64,000 nt of DNA from Terebella lapidaria. Its lineage: Eukaryota > Annelida > Polychaeta > Terebellida > Terebellidae. A model generated the notes under the pieces. The model saw nothing but the letters and a program-made list of their open reading frames with translations, ran no database searches and had not been told where the DNA came from. This document shows, one piece after another, positions 12,770-25,196 of the stretch. The stretch covers positions 11,849,953 through 11,913,952 of the forward strand of contig OX424565.1 of the NCBI GenBank assembly GCA_949152475.1, written 5' to 3'. Positions within the stretch are counted from its first letter, which is position 1. Each line of letters starts with the position of its first letter. A program made the translations under genes and the position numbers.

Positions 12770-13254
12770 TTATCACATGCTATGAAATTATGGTTCTGAA
12801 ATATTTGACAACCCAGCGCATGTGAATTAATGTGAAATTGTACCAAAGATTGCAAGAACTTCTTACAAACTTTGATTGTACCCAAGGACCCGTTCTACTG
12901 AGTAGAAAACCCGCGTGAACATGTGTGTTGCCAGGAAACTGTATAAACAATGCAGATCCTCCGGTCGTCAAGTACTTTGTATTATGACGTCACAGTGGTT
13001 GTACGTTTTTTGCATGGTTATAAGTAACCAGGCCTGATTCGCGCTATGTTTCATTGTGACGTCACAGAACGCTCGCGCTTTCATTGTTGTTTCACATCAA
13101 GACAAGTTCATGTGGATATATGACATGTGAAGCAAAAATGTGAAGAAAAAAATAGTGCAAACAGGATGTTTCCGGCAAAGGTTATCACACTGTCGGAAAT
13201 CACTGTGTGTTCCTACTGTTTGTAGTTTGGGAAACATTCATAGCATGTGATAAA
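12770..13254. repeat. Inverted 17-bp pair bounding about 485 bp
   Basis: TTATCACATGCTATGAA (12770-12786) recurs exactly inverted at 13238-13254. This could be the ends of a small non-autonomous DNA element, or of a larger foldback that includes the neighbouring palindrome. No open frame of interest lies inside, and no clear flanking duplication is visible. Confidence 0.45.
12985..13064. promoter_or_regulatory. Two consensus CRE octamers
   Basis: TGACGTCA, the palindromic CREB/ATF site, occurs at 12985-12992 and 13057-13064, 72 bp apart, in a slightly GC-richer patch. No gene start is recognised nearby, so promoter function is only a possibility. Confidence 0.35.
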
Positions 13255-13296
13255 CAGACAGAGAGGCGGCCAACTGCCTCACAGTAAGAATTGGTG

Positions 13297-13413
13297 GAAT
13301 GTAAGTATCAATCTATTACCACCAATACAATCAGATTTTGATGATGCCAATAAGAAACGTAAAATACAACATTTTGCAATAGAAACAAAGCCCGACCAAA
13401 TAGTTTATCCAAA
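13297..13413 (-). repeat. Inverted fragment of the 364-bp satellite
   Basis: 117 bp nearly identical to the satellite but in opposite orientation. It starts exactly at the same monomer position (GAATGTAAGTATC, the reverse of GATACTTACATTC) at which the main array ends at 10127. It breaks off after TTATCCAAA next to a Tc1 remnant. The region 10128-13296 is therefore bracketed by inverted satellite ends. Confidence 0.92.
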
Positions 13414-13560
13414 AGAGATCCATTAAACGAATGCACCTTCCCAAGATATCCCACACATGCTCTATGATGGTTCGGGTGATTTTGCAGGCCATGTCATGTG
13501 TGAGAAATCCTGACGACTGTCCCAAAAGTCATGGATGATTTCAGGGACATTTATAATTGT
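13414..13560 (-). pseudogene. Tc1/mariner transposase C-terminal scrap
   Basis: On the minus strand two overlapping frames give SHMTWPAKSPEP and then IIEHVWDILGRCIR. These correspond to the conserved C-terminal block of Tc1-like transposases (WPxxSPDxNxIEHxWDxLGR) that carries the last catalytic acid. A small deletion puts the two halves in different frames. Nothing of the DNA-binding part or the first catalytic aspartates is visible nearby, so this is a dead fragment abutting the inverted satellite piece. Confidence 0.78.
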
Positions 13561-14317
13561 CTTCTTGAAAGATGAATCTTCATCCCAAGTTTTACATTCC
13601 AAATGGAACAGCTACAGGATGAAGAATTGTGTCGGTTATTTTACAGATTTTTCAGTCACAATGCTAATTGCGCAGATCTGTCGGGTCTGGAAAAATGTCA
13701 CCAGAATATTCAATCAAGGAATCGAAAACAGACAATTTCTCATAAACCTGTGAAATCATCATATGAACTTGTAAACACAAGTTTAGGAGAAATTTTGTGT
13801 CCATGATTGGTCGAAATATTATCCTTGTGACGTTTCCCAAACCCAGGACACGCGCAACCAGGACACGTGAACAATAAATCATCAACAATGATCAAGAAGC
13901 AGCGATCGCAAAAGCCATTGTTTTATGGGTTCCCGGTAATGAGCATTAGCAAAAATGTAATTAAACTGTCCCTCCCGACTTTCTGTATTTAGCCTTGTGT
14001 AGGGACTTCCACCTCAGTTACCGGTAGGTTGAAGCCAATGGTGGATCTCGTTGGCTGAAGTTGGTAGAAGCCCAGAAAACCAGTGACCAGCGTCCAGTGA
14101 ACACTGACCAGCGATCAGCGTTTTATAAATAACTGTATGAAATGGCGTTGAGAGTCCTGGGTTTGACGATCAGCTGGGATTTTCCCGTGAAGCTGACGGC
14201 ACCCCACACCATCACACTCCCACCTCCCACTCACCTACATCAAGGCGAACTAAAGTTATCGGTCAGAAACCAAAACGGCGGAAAAAAAAGAAAAAAATTA
14301 GGCCAAGGGCCAAAGAT
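13561..14317. other. No gene recognised
   Basis: Open frames here are short and resemble nothing I know. No RNA gene or clear repeat was seen. Confidence 0.4.
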
Positions 14318-15707
14318 AGGTTACCGGACAATGTTTAATATTTTATATGTTAGCCAGGTCACTGGTTGAATTCAAGGTTAAGAGAATATTCAGCATATAC
14401 TAGTATTACATTAAGCATATATCATGTCCACAGTTGATTGCTAAGCTGTAAATTCAATAATCAGCGAGATATTAGCAATTTTGTGCTGTGGCCTTGAAAA
14501 TGAAGGGGCAAAGGTCAAATTCAAGGTCATCAAAATATTCAGTGTATATCATTTTCCATATCATGTCCACAATTGATTCCCAAGCCATATAGTCAATACA
14601 GGAGCAAGATATGAGCCAGTTTGTCCTCGGACCTTGAAAATGAGGTCAGAGGTCAAAATCAAGGTCCGAGAATATTCAGCATATATCATTTCCTACATGT
14701 CCACAATTGATTCCTAAGCTGTAAAATCGATAATAAGTGAGATATCAGCCATTTTGTCCAGTGGCCTTGAAAATGAGGTCAAAGGTCAAATTCAAGGTCA
14801 TGACAATAATCTGCATATATCATTTCCTATATGTTCATAACTGATTCCTAAGCTGTAAAGTCGATAACAAGCGAGATATTAGCCATTTTGTCCTATGACC
14901 TTGAAAATGCCGTCAAAGGTCAAATTCAAGGTCATCAGAATATTCAGCATATATCATTTCCTATATGTCCACAATTGATTCCTAAGCTGTAGAGTCGATA
15001 ATAAGTGAAATATTAGCCATTTTGTCCTGTGACCTTGAAATGAGGTCAAAGGTCAAATTCAAGGTCATCAGAATATTCAGCATATATCATTTCCTATATG
15101 TCCACAATTGATTCCTAAGCTGTAGAGCCGATAATAAGTGAGATATCAGCCATTTTAAGCTCTGACCTTGAAATTGAGGTCAGAGGTCAAATTCAAGGTC
15201 ACGAGAATATTCAGCATATATCATTTCCTATATGTCCACAATTGATTCCTAGTCTCTAATCTCAATATTAAGTGAGATATTAAGCATAATGTGTCCCATT
15301 ATAAAGCATAGGAGAATTTAACATGGTAAAGTCCCATTTGGGCCGAGTTTGGGCCAAAATGGCCCACTTCGAGCGATTCAAGCGCAACGAAATTTATATA
15401 TATCATAGGAGTACATATGAGGAGTGTTATGTATCAAAAAGAAAAAAAGTTACTGAACAGATTTTGAGAAAATGGCCACCAAAGTAAAAAATCAGGCATT
15501 TTTCGTCGAAAACGGCCGCCATTTTGAAAAAAAATGCGAAAATCGAAAAACTAAAAAATACCTCATTCTTGAATTATTTTTAAGTATTTTTGTGAAAAAT
15601 TTCAGAAAAAATTCGCCCGTAAACAAAAAAGATAAGAATGTGGACGACGACGGACGACGGACGCAACGCCATGCCAATAGGTTATCGGACCATAGGTCCG
15701 GTAACCT
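14318..15707. mobile_element. Hairpin-ended dispersed element with 134-bp internal tandem repeats
   Basis: Bounded by AGGTTACCGGAC (14318-14329) and its inverse GTCCGGTAACCT (15696-15707). The right end forms a near-perfect hairpin (stem 15680-15691 with 15695-15706, 3-bp loop) followed by CTAA. Inside, about seven 133-137-bp tandem copies run from about 14360 to 15275, each with CAAGGTCA, CATATATCATTTCC and GATTCCTAAGCTGTA. Right of them is a conserved 3' module (ATGGCC..., CGACGGACGACGGACGCAACG) that recurs near 28.1, 51.5 and 54.0 kb. No protein is encoded. The hairpin plus CTRR-like end recalls Helitrons, but the inverted ends also fit a MITE. Confidence 0.75.
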
Positions 15708-16285
15708 AAAATTTCTGCTAAAACGATCAAGGCATTTCTTCCGAAATGCCTTAATTAATCATCACACCGAAATGCCTCCAAGGCATCTTTAGGCCTTGAC
15801 GTCTATAGTTCTCAACTATTTCAACCTACTGTACGATTCCTTAATAAATCTTGAATTGTTGCCGAGAGTTATTCCTTGAGCCAACCCAGCTGATTCTGTG
15901 TTAATCAATTTATAGAAGTAATGTCAACCGAAGTAATAAAAGAAAAAGACTGGAAAACCATTCGGGTTGAAATCAAATTTGATGAAATTGGTCACTCGTA
16001 AGTGCTTAGCAGCTATTTGTGTTCCAGATAGCCAGATACCCAGGGATATCACCTTACCTTCAGGCTGTCAGCTGCTGCCACATAAATCTAATCAATGTGG
16101 TGCTGGTCAGTTCGACACCACACACATGGAAAATATCAATTTACTTGTATATGTATATACTAGTACGTCAGTAACACCATGAAATATTGCCACAAGATGA
16201 AACAATCGATGACATCTAAGCTATATTTTCAATAATTTTATGTCCATGTGTCAATTTACAATATTTCAAGTGGGTACAAGTGAGT
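15708..16285. other. No gene seen
   Basis: AT-rich sequence without a recognisable gene. Short repeats of AAATGCCT/AGGCAT around 15720-15790 form small inverted pairs. Confidence 0.4.
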
Positions 16286-16289
16286 TTGC

Positions 16290-17275
16290 GGGCTCAGTGA
16301 TAAGTATATCGTTATTTCGAGATAATTATTGTGTTATTTCCAGGTAATTATGTCGTTATTTCCTACATTGTATGAATTGGTACGTTGGCTGACTTAATAT
16401 ATACACAAAATGATCTCGTTATTTTGAGATGGTTATGTGGGACACCAAAAATATTGTTTTTTCTGTTGTTTTTCAGAGATATAGTTATCTATACAGTTAA
16501 TATAGTTATTTAGGGATAGTATTGTTATTATCTCGTTAATTTGCGGGAGTTATATAAGACATCAATAAATATTTTTATATTGCTAGTTTGATATAGTTAT
16601 CTCATTATTTCCAGATACTTTACTGGAAACAGCGATATACTATCTCAGGATAATGGCATAATTATTTTGAAATAATGGAATATTAACTCAAAATAAGAAG
16701 ATAGCTATCTCGAAATAATGAGATAGAAACAAACTATTTTGGATGTTTCATAACCATAACATTTTAAAATAATGATATACTATATCAAAATATCAACATC
16801 ATTATCGTTATTTTGAGATATTTTAGGTTATCTGATTAAGGACATTCCTCAAAACTTATTATTTGGGACACCAAAAAATATTGTTATTTATATCGTTATT
16901 TCGAGATAAGTATGTACTTATTTCGAGACAAAATCTCGTTATTTAGAGATAATTATTTCATTGTTTCAAAAATAATTGTCATTCCGAGATAATGATTTCG
17001 TTATCTCGAGATATTACAAATATATAAGACTTTTAAAAAAATATTATCTCGTTATTCTGACATAATTATATTGTTATCACCAGATAGTATCTCATCATTT
17101 CGGAATAATTATGTCCCTATTTCGAGATAATATTTTGGTATTTCGAAAATACTATCGCGATATAACGAAATATTTATCTGGAAATAACGATATAACATTA
17201 TGGAATAAACAAGATAACTGTCTCGTAAAAACGATTTTTTTTATGTCCTATATAACTATCTCAAGATAATGTCTG
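16290..17275. repeat. Field of ATCTCG/CGAGAT palindromic repeats
   Basis: About 1 kb built from variants of CGTTATTTCGAGATAATTAT and its inverse, in both orientations, so it is self-complementary throughout. A second word, GGGACACCAAAAATATTG, recurs at about 16440 and 16863. It looks like an old, diverged foldback minisatellite of the same style as the element at 18351-19227. Its borders are not clear. Confidence 0.7.
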
Positions 17276-17437
17276 AAACCAGCCATCGTACTCAGGAGTT
17301 ACAGAATATAGCTCAAGATTTTGAAGAAATAATATGAATTTGACAAAAACAAATCTGAGAAGAAAAAATTTAAATGGGGTTCATGGCTTCTGTGAGATTA
17401 TGTGGAAAATGTCTAGTTCATTTACGTGTTCGTGCAG

Positions 17438-17735
17438 ATACCAGAAAAATCAACGAAGACAAAGCGACCACGGTTCAGTGGCTTGGAGTTGGAGAGGTTG
17501 ATTGATCTCGTGGAGGCCCATAAAACAGAGTTATACGGAAGTTTTAGTGGACTTATCGAACAAGGGGGGCAGGGCACAACACATAAGGAGAAGCTGCTCG
17601 TTTTGGAGAAGATTGCAGCCGAAATGGCAGCTGATGGTGTAGCGGAGAGATCAGCCGCCGAACTCAGACGAAAAAAAGAAGTCTGGTTCAGTGATGTTAA
17701 AAGAAAAGTTCACTAAGTTCACTACCTATATACAA

Positions 17736-17802
<67 letters not shown>

Positions 17803-20680
17803 GAAATTTCAGGTGAAACAGATAGGTGATAATATAGTGATAAAATTATATTAATCGCTTCAGTCTGACATTGGATTTGAATCATGGAGAATGCAGAACA
17901 CTAATACCTGTATAATATATGCCAAATATCAAGCAGAACATGACATATTCATAGCAAAGTGAAATAAATTATCCCATAACGACCATATAACCTTTTAAAT
18001 ATATGGCAGGCTGCATCACTTGCCAAATCAAGACAAAAAACTGGCGGAGGAAAAAGTGTGATCGCTCCTCTCACTGAGATCGAGCACAGAATCATTGCTA
18101 TCATAGGCAAAGATGTTGTTGAAGGTGATTAGAACGAAGACTCGAACAAAGAGTATTGAAAGTGATTTTATTTGTACACTACTAGTAATATAGAGATATG
18201 TCCATTTAGTTATGTAATTTACAACTTCAAGTGTTAATCTCATTCATGGAAATAACAAATACATGTACGTATCGGTATAAAGTGAAACCATAGGGCAGAA
18301 GCCAACAATTGTTTGCAGAAAAATTTTAAGATATTATATTTACTGGATATTACGGAAGCGTATTAGGGCCACACGAGTTTTTTTTTCAATTCAATTTCTC
18401 GACTTATTATCTCGATAAATCGAGATATTATCTCGATAAATCGAGATATTATCTCGATAAATCGACTTATTATCTGGATAAATCGAAATACTATCTCGAT
18501 AAATCGAGTTAATTATCTCGATATATCGACTTATGTCTTGGGCATTTAAAGTTCAAGTAAAATGGAAATATGTCACATTATTCATATTTATTCATATTAA
18601 ACACTATGTTGAATAGGTTTATATGATGAACCATTAGAACGTTAAACATGTTAAATATTGAATAATACAGACCAAACTACCGAATTAAAAACTATAGTGA
18701 AGTCACTATATCACTATCTCTTAGAAAAATACAACATGTTCATGAATGAAAAAGGTGTAAATTATTGAGCTATTAAACATGGAATGAGGTATATTCGTAA
18801 AGTTATAAATCTGTACGGCTTCTTCAATTGTATAGTTTGGTATTATTTCAGAGATGAATGTATTATAACTGTTAATCATATACTCCATATAGTTTTCAAT
18901 ATGAGTGATCGGTATATTTTCTTCGTCCTATTGTTGCCAAGCTAACCAATGGAATGGTATGGCTCGCCTATATTATGGTCGATGCATATTCATTTCACTT
19001 GTACTTTAAATGTCTGAGTCTTATAAGTTCATTTATAGAGATACTATCTCGATTTATCGAGATAATTAACTCGATTTATCGAGATAATATCTCGATTTAT
19101 CGAGATAATATCTCGATTTATCGAGATATTAAGTCGATTTATCGAGATAACTAACTCGATTTATCGAGATAATGAGTCAACAAATTGAATTTTTAAAAAA
19201 TTCATGTGGCCCTAATACGCTTCCGTAGGATATACAATGTATGCTTCTCATTTTTAATTTGGTTATAAATGATCACAACCATTTCAGTAATTTTCATCCG
19301 TTAGTGATTTAATGTAAATATCGATTAATTGGTTTCAGGAATTTCTGGTGGACAAACCAGCAGACCTGAGCATGCATCCACGGGTGAATGTCAAATTTCA
19401 CAAAATTCGTGACTAAGCCTTTAACCACACGCATATTATATATATAATTAAAATGATATGATAAACCTAGTCTACAACCTTTTGAATAATGCCATTGAAC
19501 CTATTTTCCATCCCATTTCTTTACTGAAACATCAGAAAACAACACGGAAATCCAATCGGTAGAAACTGACGCGGTTGAGACTAACACACCGGATCCTGAG
19601 GACACAACGCGTATGCCATGTTTTATACTTGTAGTTAATCCACAATATGGGTTCTTGTGGCCGTGGTTCATGTCCTCGAAAATCCCGACGCGAAATGAAG
19701 TGTCATTTGAAGAGCTTGTACCAAGGGAACAAAACCCCTATTATAGGTTTATCGATCATATAAGCCAATTTTTATATCTTAATAACAATTTTATTATCGA
19801 ATCGGTATCATAACGGGCAATGATATTTGCCGGCCGGCACGGAATTTTCAGTTGGTAAAAAAATGTACATATATGGTATTATAGGCAAATCACTATTGGC
19901 AGATATGAGTTTATCTATAAGTAATGATGGATTGTAATATAACAATAGCACAACATTGAGAACACTAAGACTCCCAGCACTTACGATCAATGGCATATAT
20001 GATATAAAAATTTACCATGTATATTAGACGGCTGTAGATATCGTGAATATCAAATACCTCACATAAATAATAATTCTTACATTTCGTTTATTGCTTGGTA
20101 GCAAAAGTTTTGTTACTGGTATCTGAAAGTAATAATTACATCATACATCATGGGTTTAATGTGAGTAAATGCATGTTATACATTTCAATTTAAAGCTGAC
20201 GACACGCAGATAAAGGAGGCTGCCAAAAATGCAACCTATACCAAGAAGAGAAAACTGGTGATTTTGTTAATATAAATTCCTAACACTTTTACAGTCCTAT
20301 ATTTTACAATTGAAGTTTTTGAAAATTTTGGATGTGAAGATATCAACCGTGTCAGTCGTATCATCTTGTCATCATTTCCCATTCATTTGATATTATTGAT
20401 ATCATAAACCAACCAAACAAACACTATGCTAATAAATATACATATAACATGTAGGTACTATATATAACAATACATAACTATTATGTAACATCTAGTATGT
20501 GCATTACAGACTACAGAGGATATCAATCTACGGGTGTTGAACACTCAAGAGAAATTGTTGGCCGCAACAGAAAAATCTAACGAAATAGCTCTTGAACGGA
20601 ATCGACTTCTACAACAGTTGATTGATATCCAGGCAGCCCGTCTCACCGTGGAGCAGCACGCTGCAGGAGTACAAATGTGA
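17438..20680 (+). CDS. Myb/SANT-like DNA-binding protein of a PIF/Harbinger element (N-terminus incomplete)
   Basis: Six exons join in phase: 17438-17707, 18010-18124, 19339-19383, 19536-19610, 20196-20257, 20510-20680. Together they give about 245 residues ending at TGA 20678-20680. Residues about 10-95 match the Myb/SANT-like domain of Harbinger accessory proteins (FSGLELERLIDLV, the conserved W, then RRKKEVW). Exon 2 has the family's AKSRQKTGGG and PLTEIEHRIIAIIG blocks. The last exon is a coiled coil (EKLLAATEKSNEIALERNR). In this family the Myb-like protein binds the transposase and DNA ends. No in-frame ATG precedes exon 1, so the first exon is missing or unrecognised. The exon 1 donor (GTTCAC) is weak. 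It converges on the transposase at 21398-34549. Confidence 0.82.
17739..17800. repeat. (AT)n microsatellite
   Basis: About 60 bp of uninterrupted AT dinucleotide in intron 1 of the Myb/SANT-like gene. Confidence 0.97.
18351..19227. mobile_element. Foldback element with palindromic minisatellite arms
   Basis: An 877-bp element. The ends TACGGAAGCGTATTAGGGC (18351) and its inverse (ending 19227) are followed inward by arrays of a self-palindromic unit, ATCTCGATAAATCGAGAT, at 18410-18535 and 19040-19175. The middle is AT-rich and non-coding. A 6-bp direct repeat GGATAT flanks it (18345-18350 and 19228-19233). If the target were TA the two flanks would still agree by chance, so the 6-bp reading is preferred. 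It lies wholly inside intron 2 of the Myb/SANT-like gene, so it is a later insertion. Confidence 0.88.
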
Positions 20681-20780
20681 GACAGTTACATTTCTGTCAT
20701 ATCCAAATGATATTGACAACTATTCTGCATATCAAAAGTCACATATAGTAAAATGATGGAAATTTTCTTTATGCATATAC

Positions 20781-20850
<70 letters not shown>

Positions 20851-21397
20851 ATTTTATTATTATTCCAGATCTAACATCGTTTTTGCGGAGAACCAATAAT
20901 TCGACTGTTGTTAAAGTTTTATAGCTGTTTTTGGTCAATTCATGTTTACCTATACTGGCTGTTCCATGTTAGTGAATATACTAGTATATAGTCGAAGGAA
21001 ACTTATTCACAACTTATCTTTGAATTGTTTGTTTCTGGCCTAGCATTAATCACTCTGACATGTTGCAAATCTAAGCAGTCTGAATGGTTGTTTACTACAT
21101 GTATGTTCTATATTTTGCTGGTTATGTATTTCATCACAATACCATTGAATGTGTCGCATCAAACTCATGCCAGTACTAGCATGATGCGTAATAGTACGTG
21201 TTTTAATGTATAATATATAGGACGCGATGAGGAGATAAATGCTCGTTGCCGTTGAATTTCTTGGTTGTAATAAATTCCAAATTCGTTCACCGGATATGGG
21301 AGAAAATTTAACGGTTTTACTCTAATACAACAAATCCCCCCCCCCCTTCCCAAACACACATACCTGCACACACTTACCAACAATATAAATATTTACC
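20681..21397. other. Intergenic; includes an (AT)n microsatellite
   Basis: The gap between the converging Myb-like gene and HARBI1-like gene. It contains an (AT)n tract at about 20784-20846 and a C-rich tract near 21335-21346. No gene is seen. Confidence 0.7.
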
Positions 21398-23129
21398 TTA
21401 AACTGTGAAACGCTGGGCTATTAGAGCAGCCCTTGTCGCCATTCCATTGCCCTCGCCTGCTACTGCCTCTTCCAGCTCATCCCCATCATCTGCAGCATCG
21501 TTATCACCACCATCCACTGGCAGGCTGTGATCGCCTTGTGAGCGCCTTGTTGTGCAATACTGCACATGACACTACTACCTTACATACCGTTGGCGGCAGT
21601 AGTTCCAGTAACCCCCCAGTTTTATACAGGCACCTGTATGTTTATGAAAGCTTGTGTAAATTATATATGCAAGCTTACGTTAAGTTTATGTTTCCTCCAT
21701 TTCAGTATGTTTTGAATGTGGGCCAAGAATAAGCGAACATTCCATAACATTCCATGACACCACATTGAATGCACTTCTTACCTAAAACGTGACTTCAATA
21801 CCCCGAAACAACGTTCAATGGTGACCCTGTTTTTTTTATGGGTCGTGTTATACCGGATCTCTCCTGGGTTTTGTGGATTTAGTAGGGGGGTCAAGAGGAA
21901 TGAACTGCATGCATATGCAGAGTCACCCAGAAGCCAGTAGCCTCTGAAGCGGCCGGCCTCAAGATCGTCATGAATGGAACTCATGTTGAATATGAAGGAG
22001 TCGTGTGAACTGCCAGGCCATTTCACCTCAATATCATATGAGAATCGCATATGGCCTGTAGATATATATAGAGCAGAATATTTCCTAGTGAACATTTAAC
22101 TGAAACTAAAATACATTTCAGTATTGTACTTGCGATTTCTAGTACATAGGATTTATATTCAAAATAAGATTACATAGATACATTAGTATATTGACTCTTA
22201 TAATGTTATATTTGTGAATAACTTGAATATAGCCTGGTCCAAAATATATTGCCATTTGCCGTATTTGCCAATCACATACAGGCTCACATGAATCTGGGGA
22301 CGGGGGTTGAACCATAGTTTATGACATTATTTGGAATCATATCCCGACCAAATTGTACAAATGAGTCGAGAGATGAATATCATTTCTTCAATGCAACATA
22401 ATGAAACATGAATATCATACGAGAAAGACAAACTTTGTAACTCAGAAATGAAATAAAAGTGGGAAACATAAGGGAAGGGAACGAAATAACGATAACACAC
22501 TATGATAAATACCATGGCGTTTATGCTGTGCTCGTTTTTCCGGTTAACATAAGCATGTTCCTGGCGAGTCGGAGCCTTAATAGGGATATGAGTCCCATCA
22601 ATGCATCCGAAAACACGGGGAAACCCCGCTAAACCATAGAAGTCTCTGGCAATTCCTGGCAGCTGATCTCTGGAATTAATATTAATTGAACTTAATATCT
22701 TAGCTTGTTAACTTTCTCATTTTTTTTTATTTCAAAATCAGCCAGAAATTCCAAGCAAATGCACATAAAGTACGTTGACTCACTGGCCATCTGGATAGCT
22801 GATGTGCTGGTTGGCAATACTGCACAAGTACGATGCAACTTTATCAACACACCTACACACTGTTGTTTTCGAAACCCCATGGAGATCAGCGATCTCGGAC
22901 ATGAAACCAGATTTTGCAAAACATCTGAGTGCCACTAGAACCTGTGTGTTGGATAAGTAGCTTATGCATTAATAGACAAGGAAAATAGTTTTTAAGAACT
23001 AATCGAACTAATCTTTTACGAACTTTTCAAATATTGGAAATATTGGAAAGATTTCGCCCAAAGATTGAGTTAGAAGTTCGGCTTTTCACACAATATTATT
23101 TTGGCCAATTCGTGTTCGAAGCACGTGCA

Positions 23130-23930
23130 TCGTCCAGCGATGCACTCAGAGCAATCAAGGTGAGAGGACGATGGAGGGCACGGCCATGTGATCCACGTCC
23201 CCTTTTCCGGGCTAAGAGGGCCTGTTAGGCAGTAGGTCACCTATCCGGGCAACAATGAGGGCCTCTTTTGGGCAGCCTTCCAGACAAGCCAAACAGTCCG
23301 GAGGCTCCACTGCCGGGCAAGAGTCGTCAAAATCCTGGAGAAACCTTCTTCTGTAGGTTCTACGCCGATATCTGAGGACCTACGGCTAAGAATACTGCGG
23401 AAGCGTGCCCAGCAGTTGGGCAAGAAGCTGTCTGACGAGGCGCTGATGGCTGGCTGGCTGGCTGAGAACCCAAGAAGAGTTCAAAGCCAGCTGTCCACGC
23501 GAACAGCGCACCCGACCGCTCGGCCACAGTCCGGTCCGTGGGAGGAACCTGCATCCTACCTCGGAGCAGCCGCCTTCTAAGAGGCTGCGGGCCAACATGG
23601 TTCATGGACTGCCATGCGTGATACAGGGTGAACTGTTTCGTCCGCCCTATGCTAGGGATTCCTATTTCCACCTCTCCGCGGATGTGGGAATGACGACAGA
23701 CATCACCTTCACCAGGCTCCCTTTACAGCTCCAGGAAGAGAATCCTTTTGTAGTTCAAGGACAAGACGGACGACGAGTAATGTAAGATGGGGGAAGGCTA
23801 TATAGCCTCGTTACTGCGGAAACGGGGTGACATCTTTTATTCACTCCCCGTGGCTCCACCCTGACTCGGGTACTCACGGATCCAAGGTGCCGGTTGGCAA
23901 GGGTAACCGGCCACCATTTTTAGAGGTACT
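23130..23930 (+). other. GC-rich, coding-like island of unknown origin
   Basis: Clearly GC-richer than everything around it. On the plus strand, a frame from about 23357 to 23580 follows an acceptor-like CTTCTTCTGTAG and reads EDLRLRILRKRAQQLGKK. A second frame, 23563-23785, contains KRLRANMVHGLPCVIQ and ends at TAA. The two overlap in different frames, as after a frameshift. I do not recognise the protein. It could be the end of a retroelement polyprotein or a processed gene fragment that landed in the transposase intron. Confidence 0.4.
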
Positions 23931-24124
23931 ACCATTTTCGATCACAGGTGTCAGATTTCCATGCTCCTCAATTAAAATACACCTGTGACGTCACCCTATT
24001 GTTTGTTCGTTCCATTATTGTTTTAGGAATGAACAGAAATAAAAGAATGTAGTCCATTCTTATTGAGTCTAATAATGGACAGTCTGGGTAGTGTATTTTA
24101 AGTCAGAGAAAGCACTCGTAAACT

Positions 24125-24173
24125 GTCCATTCGTAGATATTCGGGCCTCGGCCTTTCAGATCTACGAATGGAC
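24125..24173. repeat. 14-bp-arm hairpin
   Basis: GTCCATTCGTAGAT (24125-24138) is exactly inverted at 24160-24173 with a 21-bp loop. Immediately right, about 24245-24460, two diverged roughly 75-bp direct copies lie in tandem (CATCTAC...CTCCGCATATTGCAGA versus CATCTAC...CTCGGCGGAATGCAGA). No gene is recognised. Confidence 0.7.
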
Positions 24174-24527
24174 ATTTACTCGTACTTTCTCTGGGTATCA
24201 GGGATCTTGCAGTCACCGAAGACTTCCTTATGTTTCGTAGTTGTGGAGTGCTCGTCACCCGCAGATACTAGTGTCTTTGCACATCTACAGAGACTACTCT
24301 ACTCCGCATATTGCAGAGTCTACGTCACTTGTGGAAATGGGTGTTTTTCTACATCTACGCAAACTGCCCTATACTCGGCGGAATGCAGATATTCAGTTGA
24401 GGAAACGGAAGTACGGACAGAATGGATTCTTGCTGTGTTCTCCAACGCAAATGTAGCCCACAAAGATGGCTGTGATTCATTGTTTGCTTTTTTTTTATTA
24501 CCATGTATAGGAATGCTACATTACTGA

Positions 24528-25193
24528 CTTGATAATCTTATTCTCTGTATTACCGGTAAGTAAAAAATTTGTTTCATGTCGGTATTTCTTCATAATGGAA
24601 AAAAAATCCATCAATATATTGAATGTATAATTTTGCATACAGCCTACATGCACTCGATTTCGTGTTGGAAATTGATTTTCACAAAGTGTTCTTGGTCACA
24701 ATGTTTTTCTATTGCAATGTTTATAACTTAAAAGGTTTATTAACTTATAATGTTTGGCACTATTTGTATCACTCACGTTCAAATCGTTCATTGTTTTGCG
24801 CGACCACATTGCACATGCGCGGATATAATCCCAGTTTGCGCGATAACACGCTTGATAGACTCAATACTACTCGGGGCATATGAAGAAAGTGCGTGCTGTT
24901 TATAGGGCTCATATAGCCTAGCATGGTATTAGATGGTAATAGTAAGTGGTGAGTGTGGAATTTAGCCCCAATATGTGATTATTGTGGTAATTAATTAGTG
25001 GTTAGCAGTAGGTATTAAAGCCTAACTAGAGTGAAAAAATAACTTTTTTTTAGTTTAGTGTCAATATCAAAGACGGAAGTCTGGGGATCATTTCTGTTTT
25101 TACAAAAATGAAATATCTTGAATAGTCACTATGTTACGGAGGTTTGTTTATGACATGTCCTATTGACCTTTCGATGTCATTTGCAAATATGCA
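24528..25193. other. No gene seen
   Basis: AT-rich sequence left of the Academ-like element; part of the expanded transposase intron. No repeats or genes recognised. Confidence 0.5.
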
Positions 25194-25196
25194 AAT

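Noticed and set aside
18345-19233. Reading the foldback element as part of the Harbinger ends
   Set aside because: It lies wholly inside one intron and has its own flanking direct repeat, so it is an independent insertion.
21433-21732. Plus-strand open frame rich in His/Pro/Leu
   Set aside because: Shadow of the antisense final exon of the HARBI1-like pseudogene, which has clear homology on the minus strand.
24168-24527. 119-codon plus-strand frame with internal repeats
   Set aside because: The repeats are at DNA level (two diverged 75-bp copies) beside a hairpin, and the frame shows no family resemblance.
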